From NCBI GenBank assembly GCA_023392795.1, contig JAEWNJ010000031.1, forward strand, positions 1-5,616: a DNA stretch of 5,616 nt, written 5' to 3'. The translations under genes were made by a program, and so were the position numbers. Under the pieces are notes generated by a model. That model did no database searches. It was not told the DNA's origin and saw only the letters and a program-made list of their open reading frames with translations. Each line of letters starts with the position of its first letter. Positions within the stretch are counted from its first letter, which is position 1. Shown piece after piece: positions 1 to 5,616 of the stretch. Origin of the DNA: Candidatus Cloacimonadota bacterium (GTDB lineage Bacteria > Cloacimonadota > Cloacimonadia > Cloacimonadales > Cloacimonadaceae).

Positions 1-1094
1 AGTTCATCGAGCACTTTGTCTTCCTTGCCGGGATAGCGGAAGCTGACTTGATCAAAGGCCAGGGATGTGAATTCTGTTACGGGCTTGCCGTAGCTATCAT
101 CCATGTTGAAGGTGGGGAAGTGCTTCATCTTTTCCAGGCGGTCGATATTTACAAAAGCTTGCTTTCCGGAGACGAAGAGCTGGGGCAGATCGAGCAGAGG
201 ATAGATCATCATGGAGAGATAAGTGTAGAAAAGGAAGAAGGTACCCACAGAGATCTCTCCCTTTACAGCCATGAAGCCACCAAACATGATCACGCCTATC
301 TGGGCAAAATAATCGATGTATTGATAGATCAGCGATAGTACGGCGTTCAGCTTTACCACGCTCATTTCTGTCTTGAAGCGATTGGCGAGGGCGATATCGA
401 AAAAGCGGTTGTACTTCTCTTCACTCACAAAGGATTTCACGATGCGGATGCCGGAAAAGCTCATCTCCAATTGGCTGTTGATGTCGGAGATTGCACGCTG
501 ATTCTTCTCAAAGTTCGTGTATAGTTTCTCACTGGTGAAGTAAAAGACTATCATCATCAGCGGCAGTGGCGCGATGGACAGCAGGGTCAGCTTGACGTTG
601 ATGCTAAACATCACGACCAGTGAAAAGAGGATCATCGAGAAGGAATTGAAGGCTCTGAAGATACCGCTGCAAAGGAACCAGGATATCTTGGGGAAATCCG
701 AAAGATCGTCCGTGAGCCGGGTAACGATGTCGCCCGTGCGGAAGTGTTGGAAAAAACGGAAATCCTTGCCCGCGATAAACTTGAAATAAAGCATGCGGAG
801 AGTGTGTTCAAAGCGTAGGTTTACGAGAGCACGTACGCAGGGGTAAAATCCTGTGAGAAATTGAGCAGCGCCGATGGCGAGAAAGAGCCAGATCACGCGG
901 TTGACATCATTCATCGGCTGAGGGTAGGAAGCCGGATTCTGCAAGATGTCGCGCAAAAGGTCTATCATGCGTTTAAAGGCATAGGGATACGCGATGGATA
1001 CGGCTGAAGACGCCAGGGTGAAGAGCACCATGATCAGGACGAACCAGATATTCGCTTTGTACTGGGTGACAATCCACTTCAAATGCTTATTCAT
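1..1094 (-). CDS. ABC exporter half-transporter, second subunit (partial, 3' end outside window)
   Basis: My translation of the minus strand from the ATG at 1094 is open for 364 codons to the window edge. It starts MNKHLKWIVTQYK and has the type I exporter membrane domain: hydrophobic stretches at about residues 16-38, 66-90, 140-165, 168-188, 250-275 and 283-303. The conserved intracellular-loop motif HFRTGDIVTRLTDD lies at 117-130. The nucleotide-binding domain is just beginning at the edge, with its A-loop tyrosine visible (SFRYPG, Tyr354). Walker A, signature and Walker B lie outside the window. The gene starts inside the end of the upstream exporter gene (8-base overlap, ATGAATAA), with GGGAG seven bases before the ATG (plus strand 1101-1105), so translation is probably coupled. 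By family it would sit in the inner membrane and pair with the upstream subunit to export a lipid, drug or peptide. The substrate cannot be read from the sequence. It could instead form a homodimer, but the tandem arrangement argues for a heterodimer. Confidence 0.93.
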   Translation of the reverse strand, partial: MNKHLKWIVTQYKANIWFVLIMVLFTLASSAVSIAYPYAFKRMIDLLRDILQNPASYPQPMNDVNRVIWLFLAIGAAQFLTGFYPCVRALVNLRFEHTLRMLYFKFIAGKDFRFFQHFRTGDIVTRLTDDLSDFPKISWFLCSGIFRAFNSFSMILFSLVVMFSINVKLTLLSIAPLPLMMIVFYFTSEKLYTNFEKNQRAISDINSQLEMSFSGIRIVKSFVSEEKYNRFFDIALANRFKTEMSVVKLNAVLSLIYQYIDYFAQIGVIMFGGFMAVKGEISVGTFFLFYTYLSMMIYPLLDLPQLFVSGKQAFVNIDRLEKMKHFPTFNMDDSYGKPVTEFTSLAFDQVSFRYPGKEDKVLDE

Positions 1095-2844
1095 GGTCTT
1101 CTCCCACCAGTTGCAATTCCACCAGCTTGCGGTATTCAGGGCTTAGGTTCATAAGCTCTGCGTGCTTGCCCCGGGCTAGAATCTTCCCATTACTGAAGTA
1201 CAATATCTCATCTGCGTCCAGTACGGAAGTCAGGCGATGCGCCACTACTACGGCGGTTTTACCCTTGAAGACCTTTTGCATCGTGCGCTGGATCTTAGCT
1301 TCTGTCTGGGGATCGATGGAAGCTGTGGCTTCGTCCATAATGATAATCTCGCTATTGAAGGCCAGCGCGCGGGCAAAAGAGATGAGTTGCTTTTCGCCCT
1401 GCGAGATGTTCTGCCCCCGCTCCGCCAATTCGCTATTCAAGCCGGCGGGCAATTGCGCGATAAAATCATCGAGCTGCACAACCGATACGGCTTTCTTAAC
1501 CTCATCTTCAGGTACAGTATCGTTGTAAACTCTGATGTTTTCCAGGATCGAGCCCGGGAAGAGGAATATATCCTGCAGAATGAGCCCGATCTTGCGGCGC
1601 CAGGCTCGGAAATCCAGATTGTCGATAGGGGTATCATCGATTAGGATGCGCCCTTTTTGCACGTGGTAAAATCCACAGAGCAGACTCACAGTCGTCGTTT
1701 TCCCGCTTCCTGAAGCTCCCACCAGGGCGATCTTCTTGCCTTTGGGGATGGTGAATGATACATCCTTCAGGATCCAATCCTCGTCCTTGTAGGCAAAGCT
1801 GACGTTCTCAAAGCGGATTTCCCGTTCGAATGAAGGGAGTAGATTGCCATGATAGGTTTCGTCCTCAGTGCTAAGTTCTGTAAGCTCCAGGATGCGTTTT
1901 AGAGACACGAAGCTTCGCTGCATCTGCATCACATTTTCCGATAGATGCATCAACGGCCAGACCATGCGGTAAATGTATTGAATGAAGACAATCAGGGTCC
2001 CCAGAGTGGCTACTCCGGCGATGATCTTGGGCGCGGAGATCCAGATTACGATCACTACGAAGAGCACGTTGAAAAAGAACATGAAGAAGCTCTGCGCACC
2101 GTACTCAATGAAAGAAGTCTTGGTCTCAAGGTTCTTCTTGGCCCGGCTGGCTGCCTCCAGATCCTTGGTGATTCTGTCTTGTTGATTGAGGGCCTGGATC
2201 ATGTGCATGCCCTGTACGTAATCGGTGATCTTGGCGGTCACAATGGCGTACTTTTCCCGGATCTGTCGAAAGAACTTGGAGATATAGCGGAACAAGAAGG
2301 AATAGGACACCATGCTGACAATGATGATGGGCAGGATGTAGATGGTGGTTTGCCAATCGCGCACGAAGAGCACGATGAATACTCCCACGAAAAACAGGAT
2401 ATTGCCCATGATCGTGATGGAGAGATCGCTAAACAGCACCTTTACCCTCTCACTGTCACTTTCCACGCGTGCGATCAGTTCCCCTACGGGTTGCTTGTTA
2501 AACCAGGGCACGGGAAGCTTTAACAAGTGGCGAAACACATCGCCTTTGAACTTGGTGATAACCTTGATACCCAGACGGCTGAGCAATACGATCTGTAGAT
2601 ATGAAAGCAACCCGGAGATAAGTACCACTCCGATGAACATGATCCCATACTGCATCATCTCCCGCATATCCTGATTGGGTATGCTTTTGTCGATGATCAG
2701 CGCCAGGATGAGAGGATCCACCAAACGTAAGGCTGAGGTAACCAACATGGCAAACAAACCAAAGAATAAAAGGCTCCTGTCCTTCTTGACGAAGGGATAG
2801 AGCAGTTTGATGTAGTAGATGAGACCGGGTTTCTGTTCTTTCAT
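1087..2844 (-). CDS. ABC exporter half-transporter, first subunit (membrane domain fused to ATPase)
   Basis: This complete 585-residue protein has the usual length for a type I ABC exporter half. The membrane domain covers about residues 20-300, with helices near 24-52, 65-89, 141-162, 165-187, 250-270 and 276-293, and an intracellular-loop motif PVGELIARVESDSERV at 119-134. The ATPase domain follows: A-loop Tyr352, Walker A GASGSGKTT (376-384), Q-loop Gln424, signature at 480-484, Walker B IIIMDE with catalytic Glu505, D-loop SID (509-511) and switch His536. The signature reads ISQGE instead of LSGGQ, so the ATP site it completes in the partner is probably the degenerate one. This is the pattern of asymmetric heterodimeric exporters such as BmrCD, LmrCD and TM287/288. 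The following gene overlaps it by 8 bases. The start at 2844 gives the expected short N-terminus before the first helix; its Shine-Dalgarno is oddly close. The transported substrate is unknown. Confidence 0.95.
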   Translation of the reverse strand: MKEQKPGLIYYIKLLYPFVKKDRSLLFFGLFAMLVTSALRLVDPLILALIIDKSIPNQDMREMMQYGIMFIGVVLISGLLSYLQIVLLSRLGIKVITKFKGDVFRHLLKLPVPWFNKQPVGELIARVESDSERVKVLFSDLSITIMGNILFFVGVFIVLFVRDWQTTIYILPIIIVSMVSYSFLFRYISKFFRQIREKYAIVTAKITDYVQGMHMIQALNQQDRITKDLEAASRAKKNLETKTSFIEYGAQSFFMFFFNVLFVVIVIWISAPKIIAGVATLGTLIVFIQYIYRMVWPLMHLSENVMQMQRSFVSLKRILELTELSTEDETYHGNLLPSFEREIRFENVSFAYKDEDWILKDVSFTIPKGKKIALVGASGSGKTTTVSLLCGFYHVQKGRILIDDTPIDNLDFRAWRRKIGLILQDIFLFPGSILENIRVYNDTVPEDEVKKAVSVVQLDDFIAQLPAGLNSELAERGQNISQGEKQLISFARALAFNSEIIIMDEATASIDPQTEAKIQRTMQKVFKGKTAVVVAHRLTSVLDADEILYFSNGKILARGKHAELMNLSPEYRKLVELQLVGEDHE

Positions 2845-2846
2845 AT

Positions 2847-2851
2847 TCCTT
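2847..2851 (-). promoter_or_regulatory. Shine-Dalgarno of the first ABC gene, unusually close to the start
   Basis: AAGGA is followed by only two bases (AT) before the ATG at 2844-2842. The other genes here have five to eight bases. No alternative in-frame start nearby fits better: the next Met is residue 33, already inside the first membrane helix. The start is therefore kept, but initiation may be weak. Confidence 0.45.
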
Positions 2852-2901
2852 GTCGTTCACTAAAAGCCGATACTTAGGGGTTACCTTCCCACTTGTTTAC
2901 T

Positions 2902-2909
2902 ATTCTATA
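2902..2909 (-). promoter_or_regulatory. Possible -10 element of the ABC exporter operon
   Basis: Read on the minus strand, TATAGAAT lies about 58 bases upstream of the exporter start and matches a -10 box in part. No convincing -35 hexamer sits 16-18 bases further upstream (the best is TGATCA). The rest of the 2845-3080 gap shows no gene, and its only other structure is a GATCAGGG direct repeat. Confidence 0.2.
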
Positions 2910-2927
2910 TCCCGCAAATCGTGCTCT

Positions 2928-2963
2928 GATCAGGGTTTGTGAATCAGATCTGGATCAGGGGTT
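2928..2963. repeat. Short direct repeat in the exporter leader region
   Basis: GATCAGGGTT at 2928-2937 recurs as GATCAGGGGTT at 2953-2963, a 25-base period. Between them is the 8-base palindrome CAGATCTG (2945-2952), and the first copy lies within another palindrome, CTGATCAG (2926-2933). It sits just upstream of the possible -10 of the exporter operon, so it could be a regulator-binding site, but it is short enough to be chance. Confidence 0.35.
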
Positions 2964-3080
2964 CACGCGCCACTATTCAGGATGAGATGGGGGATAAAGG
3001 GGATACACATTACTTCTTCAGGCAGCTATAACGTCCATACGCCTATCCGCCATATACCAAAGAACTGGGTGAAACTAAAC

Positions 3081-3158
3081 TGGTCGGGATGAGAGGATTT
3101 GAACCTCCGACTTCTCGGTCCCGAACCGAGCGCGCTAACCGGACTGCGCTACATCCCG
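3081..3158 (-). tRNA. tRNA-Pro (anticodon CGG)
   Basis: The minus strand folds into a full cloverleaf. The acceptor stem CGGGATG/CATCCCG has seven perfect pairs. The D-stem is GCGC/GCGC, the anticodon stem CTCGG/CCGAG with loop TTCGGGA, and the T-stem GGAGG/CCTCT with loop TTCAAAT. Anticodon CGG (plus strand 3121-3123) reads the proline codon CCG. The discriminator is A, and the CCA tail is encoded at 3083-3081. The sequence closely resembles the Escherichia coli CGG proline tRNA as I recall it. The gene lies 44 bases after the stop of the DUF4097-like gene on the same strand and could share its transcript or use its own promoter. Confidence 0.97.
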
Positions 3159-3194
3159 ACCGTCGTTTAGCCACAATTTTCAGGCTCTGATTGC

Positions 3195-3200
3195 TGTCAA
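3195..3200 (-). promoter_or_regulatory. Possible -35 element for the tRNA-Pro gene
   Basis: TTGACA (minus strand, preceded by TC) begins two bases past the stop codon of the DUF4097-like gene and 42 bases before the mature tRNA end. That distance suits a promoter that starts transcription just upstream of the tRNA. A good -10 is lacking: ATTGTG occurs at 17-base spacing and GAAAAT at 13. Confidence 0.4.
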
Positions 3201-3202
3201 GA

Positions 3203-4594
3203 TTATTCTTTGTGGATAGCCTTAAGTAAACGTTCTGCTTCCTCGCTGGTGATCTTACCCGCTTCCAGCATATCCAGAATCTTCAAGCGACTGCGATCAG
3301 CTATTTCTTCGGATTCCTGACGTTTCTTCTCTGCGCTCAGATAGGGCTTGATCAGTGGGGAATTCACTACTTTATTGATATACTCCTTCAGAGAATCTGT
3401 GTTGAGATGTTCGTACTTGAGACCGTCAAACTCCGCTTTAACATTGCGCAGCCCCTCTTTGATCCCATCATAGATCTCTGAGCTGAGACCTTCAACTTTT
3501 CCCATCATCACAGTCCCGGCATTACTCAGATCAAATTCCTGTGCCATGGCTTTTAACTTGTCGGTAGCTTCGTTAACCTTGGTTTTGATCTTTTCCTCGT
3601 CAATGGATTGAGCTGAACGATGCAGATAATCGACCATTACATTCAGCTTCTGCAGAGCCTTATTAAGCTCTTCCGTAGTTTTTACGTTTAGCAGCACTTC
3701 TTTGAGTTGTTCCATTTTCACTTTGATATAGTTCATGTTTATGTGCCCATCACTAGAAAGCTTGATCAAGCCATTCTCGGTATGGATCTTGATAGTGGTA
3801 GGTTCATCTTCGTCATAGAGGGCTTCAATCCGGAAGGTATTGTCTTCCTTTTCTACTGGTGTATCCAGCTTGGATTTGAACCGCCCGCTTTCGGTTTCTG
3901 CCGATAGCTTGAAACTAAAGCGCAAGGGCAAGACCAGGTGCACGATACCATTCTCGGTGGTGAAACTGAAGTCTCCACCTTCAACGGGCTGAGTTTCATA
4001 GTGAATGGGTCCGTTTTCTGTTTCCACTTCCACCTTATTGAAGCTTGCCAGCCGTAACTTGATGGGGCCGTTCTCGCTTTCTACGTGCAGGCCTTCGCCT
4101 ACGATGTCTTCTGCCACAACTGGTCCATTCTCCATTTTAGCATAGATATTGCCCTTGATGTTATGCAGTTTCAAGGGGCCATTCTCGCTTTCGATATGCA
4201 GGTTTGCTTCACAATGCTTAACGGAAATCGGGGAGTTTTCGCTAAAGATTTTCATGTCATTGAGCATGCCGATGATGCTGAGCGGGAAGTTATCAGTTTC
4301 GATATCTAAGAACACTCCGCCAGGGATGCTCAGTTTGAGCTGGGAGGTCTTTACATCTCGCTGATCCACGGGCAGATCATCCAGATCCAATTTGAATGTG
4401 ACCCCTTCATGCTTGGCCAGGATGTAGTCCTCAAGCTCAATATCTTCGTCCGAAGTATCACAGCTCAAAATGCCCTCCAGATGGATCTGACTGTCCTCAG
4501 ATGCATCGATGATCATCGGTGCCATGCAATTGGTTAGTTTGATCTCTTCCAGTGGCTCGAAAGACCATGTTTTCTGGATTTTTAACGTCTTCAT
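3203..4594 (-). CDS. DUF4097-like beta-ladder protein with C-terminal SHOCT-like module
   Basis: This 463-residue protein has no signal peptide and no membrane helix, so it is probably cytoplasmic. Residues 1-90 are beta-rich. From about 100 to 280 it has a ladder of repeats marked by an E-N-G turn: TDNFPL 100, SENSPI 118, SENGPL 136, MENGPV 154, SENGPI 173, TENGPI 192, TENGIV 213, TESGRF 234 and TENGLI 272. The step is 18-21 residues, which fits rungs of the DUF4097 (putative adhesin) beta-helix. Residues 290-425 are predicted amphipathic helices rich in Lys and Glu. Residues 437-463 form a short module, ILDMLEAGKITSEEAERLL, like the SHOCT-like module of YvlB/LiaX and DUF2089 proteins. It overlaps the upstream DUF2089 gene by four bases (ATGA), with AAGGAG six bases before the ATG. 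Family members such as YvlB and LiaX are linked to cell-envelope stress; a similar role here is inference. The exact function is unknown. Confidence 0.85.
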   Translation of the reverse strand: MKTLKIQKTWSFEPLEEIKLTNCMAPMIIDASEDSQIHLEGILSCDTSDEDIELEDYILAKHEGVTFKLDLDDLPVDQRDVKTSQLKLSIPGGVFLDIETDNFPLSIIGMLNDMKIFSENSPISVKHCEANLHIESENGPLKLHNIKGNIYAKMENGPVVAEDIVGEGLHVESENGPIKLRLASFNKVEVETENGPIHYETQPVEGGDFSFTTENGIVHLVLPLRFSFKLSAETESGRFKSKLDTPVEKEDNTFRIEALYDEDEPTTIKIHTENGLIKLSSDGHINMNYIKVKMEQLKEVLLNVKTTEELNKALQKLNVMVDYLHRSAQSIDEEKIKTKVNEATDKLKAMAQEFDLSNAGTVMMGKVEGLSSEIYDGIKEGLRNVKAEFDGLKYEHLNTDSLKEYINKVVNSPLIKPYLSAEKKRQESEEIADRSRLKILDMLEAGKITSEEAERLLKAIHKE

Positions 4595-4953
4595 TGTTCT
4601 CTCCTTTTATGGATCATATCTACAGCTTCCTCCACATTGATGAAACCCGCTTCGAGATCAGAGAGGATATCGTTAAAATCCTTCGTGTCCTCTACATCCC
4701 GCGTGATAATCCGGGTGATCTCCGATAGTCTGTTTTTGACGGTGGGGTATGAAATGCCCAGGCGCTTCTGCAATTCCTTCAGGTTCCCCTGGACCAATAG
4801 AAACAACTTGATAAACTCCAACTGAGAGGAGGAAAATCCCTCCAGCCAACTACGGCTAAACTCTCCCTGGAAGCTTACATTGCAAGCCGGGCATTGATAC
4901 TCCCGGATCAATAGTTCTTTATGACAGATTGGGCAATTTGCTAGATTCATCAT
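4591..4953 (-). CDS. DUF2089-type zinc-ribbon/HTH protein, likely regulator of the pair
   Basis: This small protein is 120 residues from the ATG at 4953. A zinc ribbon comes first: CPIC and CPAC pairs (Cys7, Cys10, Cys21, Cys24) that could bind one zinc ion. A helix-turn-helix-like segment follows, GNLKELQKRLGISYPTVKNR (about 56-75), preceded by a helical SSSQLEFIKLFLL stretch. The end (about 96-116) is an ILSDLEAGFINVEEAVDMI module like the tail of the next gene's product. This order matches DUF2089 proteins, which have no firmly known function but look like DNA-binding regulators. The stop overlaps the start of the DUF4097-like gene by four bases, so the two are co-translated. A GTG start at 4959 would add two residues, but it overlaps the Shine-Dalgarno sequence. 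The ATG at 4950 is also possible. Autoregulation of its own promoter is a reasonable inference. Confidence 0.88.
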   Translation of the reverse strand: MMNLANCPICHKELLIREYQCPACNVSFQGEFSRSWLEGFSSSQLEFIKLFLLVQGNLKELQKRLGISYPTVKNRLSEITRIITRDVEDTKDFNDILSDLEAGFINVEEAVDMIHKRREQ

Positions 4954-4956
4954 CGT

Positions 4957-4962
4957 CACCTC
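4957..4962 (-). promoter_or_regulatory. Shine-Dalgarno that decides the DUF2089 start
   Basis: GAGGTG on the minus strand places its GAGG core five bases before the ATG at 4953 and eight before the ATG at 4950. The GTG at 4959 is part of this element and so is an unlikely start codon. Confidence 0.7.
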
Positions 4963-4980
4963 ACTAAAGTTAAGGACGAG

Positions 4981-5005
4981 TTTATATAATGCCAGATTAT
5001 GTCAA
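4981..5005 (-). promoter_or_regulatory. Likely promoter of the DUF2089-DUF4097 operon, with inverted repeat
   Basis: On the minus strand a perfect TTGACA (5005-5000, preceded by TC) is followed by an AT-rich ATTATATAAA. The nearest -10-like hexamers are TATAAA at 13-base spacing and TAAACT at 15, both shorter than the usual 17, so the exact -10 is uncertain. The spacer holds a perfect inverted repeat ATAAT-GCCAG-ATTAT (4986-5000), well placed for a repressor. The gap to the start codon is about 30 bases. Confidence 0.45.
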
Positions 5006-5250
5006 GAGAAAACTGAATAATATTTAGGTGGATATTCACATCTGTTATATGCCGAGTAAAGAGAGCATTGGCTGTGAGCCATGTGATTACTGCGTTTAAA
5101 TGTACCCCCACGCATTTATTCAAGTGAGCTGTAGAAGGTTTTCCACTGCCATAGGCTAAGTGCTAAAAACAGACGGTACTGGAGCAGAAAGATCGTGTTC
5201 TCTAACCAGCGTATGCGGGCTTAATCTGGGATATGCAGGCGATAAGAGTC

Positions 5251-5256
5251 TTGACA
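5251..5256 (+). promoter_or_regulatory. Possible -35 element for the secreted-protein gene
   Basis: TTGACA, preceded by TC, lies 50 bases before the start codon at 5307. At the usual 17-base spacing the -10 position holds only GAGAGT (three of six matches), so this is a -35-like element without a clear partner. Confidence 0.35.
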
Positions 5257-5306
5257 ATTCAGCAAATCTCCCAGAGAGTGACCCAAAATACTGCAAGGAG
5301 ATAATC

Positions 5307-5616
5307 ATGAAAAAGTTACTTGGTATAGCCTTATTATTGATGCTGATCCTATCTTTGGCGGCTCAGAACGCTCAGAAGGAGGCTTTGGATAGCCTGGAAA
5401 ATGCGAAGGGCCTCATTACGAAAGGTGACTTAATGAAAGCTCAGGAAGAGCTTAATTATGCTCAGGCCAAGATCAGCGAGATCATGGCAGAGGATTTACT
5501 GAAGCACATCCCTGAAAAGCCAAAGGACTTCACTTTCGAAAGTAAAGAAGCCAGCTCTCTGGGACAGGCGGGTGCCATCATCGGCAGTGCCAATTCAGTA
5601 GCTGCGATGGGGCATT
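5307..5616 (+). CDS. Secreted protein with signal peptide (partial, 3' end outside window)
   Basis: The frame is open for 103 codons from the ATG at 5307 to the window edge. AAGGAG (5295-5300) sits six bases before the start, an ideal ribosome site. The N-terminus MKKLLGIALLLMLILSLAAQ is a classic Sec signal peptide, probably cleaved near Ala18 or Ala19. There is no lipobox cysteine, so it is not a lipoprotein. The mature part starts with a charged amphipathic helix pair (about 23-66) containing ALDSLENAKGLITKGD, which resembles half of a TPR-like hairpin. A segment IPEKPKDFTFESKEASSLGQ (68-87) follows, then a small-residue stretch, AGAIIGSANSVAAMG (88-102). The proline-rich step followed by a Gly/Ala-rich stretch recalls uncharacterised periplasmic proteins with an LPPAPxGW-type motif, but I cannot name the family. 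It is transcribed away from the DUF2089 operon and could share its control region. Confidence 0.88.
   Translation, partial: MKKLLGIALLLMLILSLAAQNAQKEALDSLENAKGLITKGDLMKAQEELNYAQAKISEIMAEDLLKHIPEKPKDFTFESKEASSLGQAGAIIGSANSVAAMGH

Larger units (their letters stand above)
4960..5306. other. Divergent intergenic region between the DUF2089 operon and the secreted-protein gene
   Basis: This 347-base stretch separates two oppositely oriented genes. It holds the minus-strand promoter candidate at 4981-5005, a near-palindrome GTGGATATTCAC at 5028-5039, a small perfect hairpin TGGCT-GTG-AGCCA at 5069-5081, and the plus-strand TTGACA at 5251-5256. I see no RNA gene and no convincing coding region. A 16-codon frame at 5049-5099 lacks a well-placed ribosome site. 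About 5100-5250 shows nothing I can name. Confidence 0.6.

Noticed and set aside
48..789. Plus-strand open frames opposite the partial exporter gene
   Set aside because: The minus-strand translation gives a clear exporter membrane domain across the whole stretch, so these are shadow frames.
1945..2523. Long plus-strand open frame (192 codons) opposite the first exporter gene
   Set aside because: It lies entirely antisense to a well-supported ABC transporter, is very rich in His, Asp and Gly in a low-complexity way, and matches no family I know. It is a shadow frame.
2498..2860. Minus-strand 120-codon frame overlapping the 5' end of the first exporter gene
   Set aside because: It is in a different frame from the exporter, and its product has no recognisable domain. 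The exporter frame gives the expected membrane domain over the same bases.
2862..3080. Intrinsic terminator after the tRNA-Pro
   Set aside because: The minus strand after the tRNA has no stable hairpin followed by a T-run. The CTAAAC/GTTTAG pairing flanks the tRNA but is not followed by a T-run.
4957..4959. GTG as the start codon of the DUF2089 gene
   Set aside because: It overlaps the GAGGTG Shine-Dalgarno sequence, which is correctly spaced for the ATG at 4953 or 4950.
5049..5099. A 16-residue frame with three closely spaced cysteines (CEPCDYC near its end)
   Set aside because: Its nearest purine-rich ribosome site (AGGTGG) is about 18 bases upstream, too far, and the frame is short enough to be chance. 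Conservation in relatives would be needed to revive it.

Overview
The window looks like an ordinary bacterial chromosome of mid-range GC, densely packed, with Shine-Dalgarno leaders, short gene overlaps and no insertion sequence, CRISPR array or phage gene. Codon choice and protein style suggest an anaerobic bacterium outside the well-studied model groups, possibly from the Cloacimonadota/FCB neighbourhood. That placement is a weak guess, because nothing in the window is a taxonomic marker.

Layout. Positions 1-2844 (minus strand) hold two overlapping ABC-exporter half-transporter genes. The upstream gene is complete (585 aa); the downstream one is cut by the window edge inside its nucleotide-binding domain. 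Together they look like a heterodimeric exporter of the BmrCD/LmrCD/TM287-288 type. Positions 2845-3080 are a leader region with a short direct repeat. Positions 3081-3158 (minus) hold a tRNA-Pro with anticodon CGG and an encoded CCA end. Positions 3203-4953 (minus) hold a tightly coupled pair: a small zinc-ribbon/helix-turn-helix protein of the DUF2089 type, then a 463-aa DUF4097-like protein with an N-terminal beta-ladder and an alpha-helical tail. Positions 4954-5306 are a divergent intergenic region with likely promoters on both sides. Positions 5307-5616 (plus) hold the first 103 codons of a secreted protein.

How the genes may work together. The DUF2089/DUF4097 pair is the most interesting part. 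The genes overlap by four bases, and both proteins end in the same short EEA-type helical module, which resembles the SHOCT-like module of YvlB/LiaX proteins. This suggests a regulator and a sensor or scaffold that share a contact module. In the YvlB/LiaX family, as I know it, the helical part is N-terminal and the DUF4097 part C-terminal; here the order is reversed. Family context suggests an envelope-stress role, but nothing in the sequence proves it. The exporter operon lies downstream of the tRNA on the same strand, and I see no clear intrinsic terminator between the blocks, so read-through is possible but unproven.
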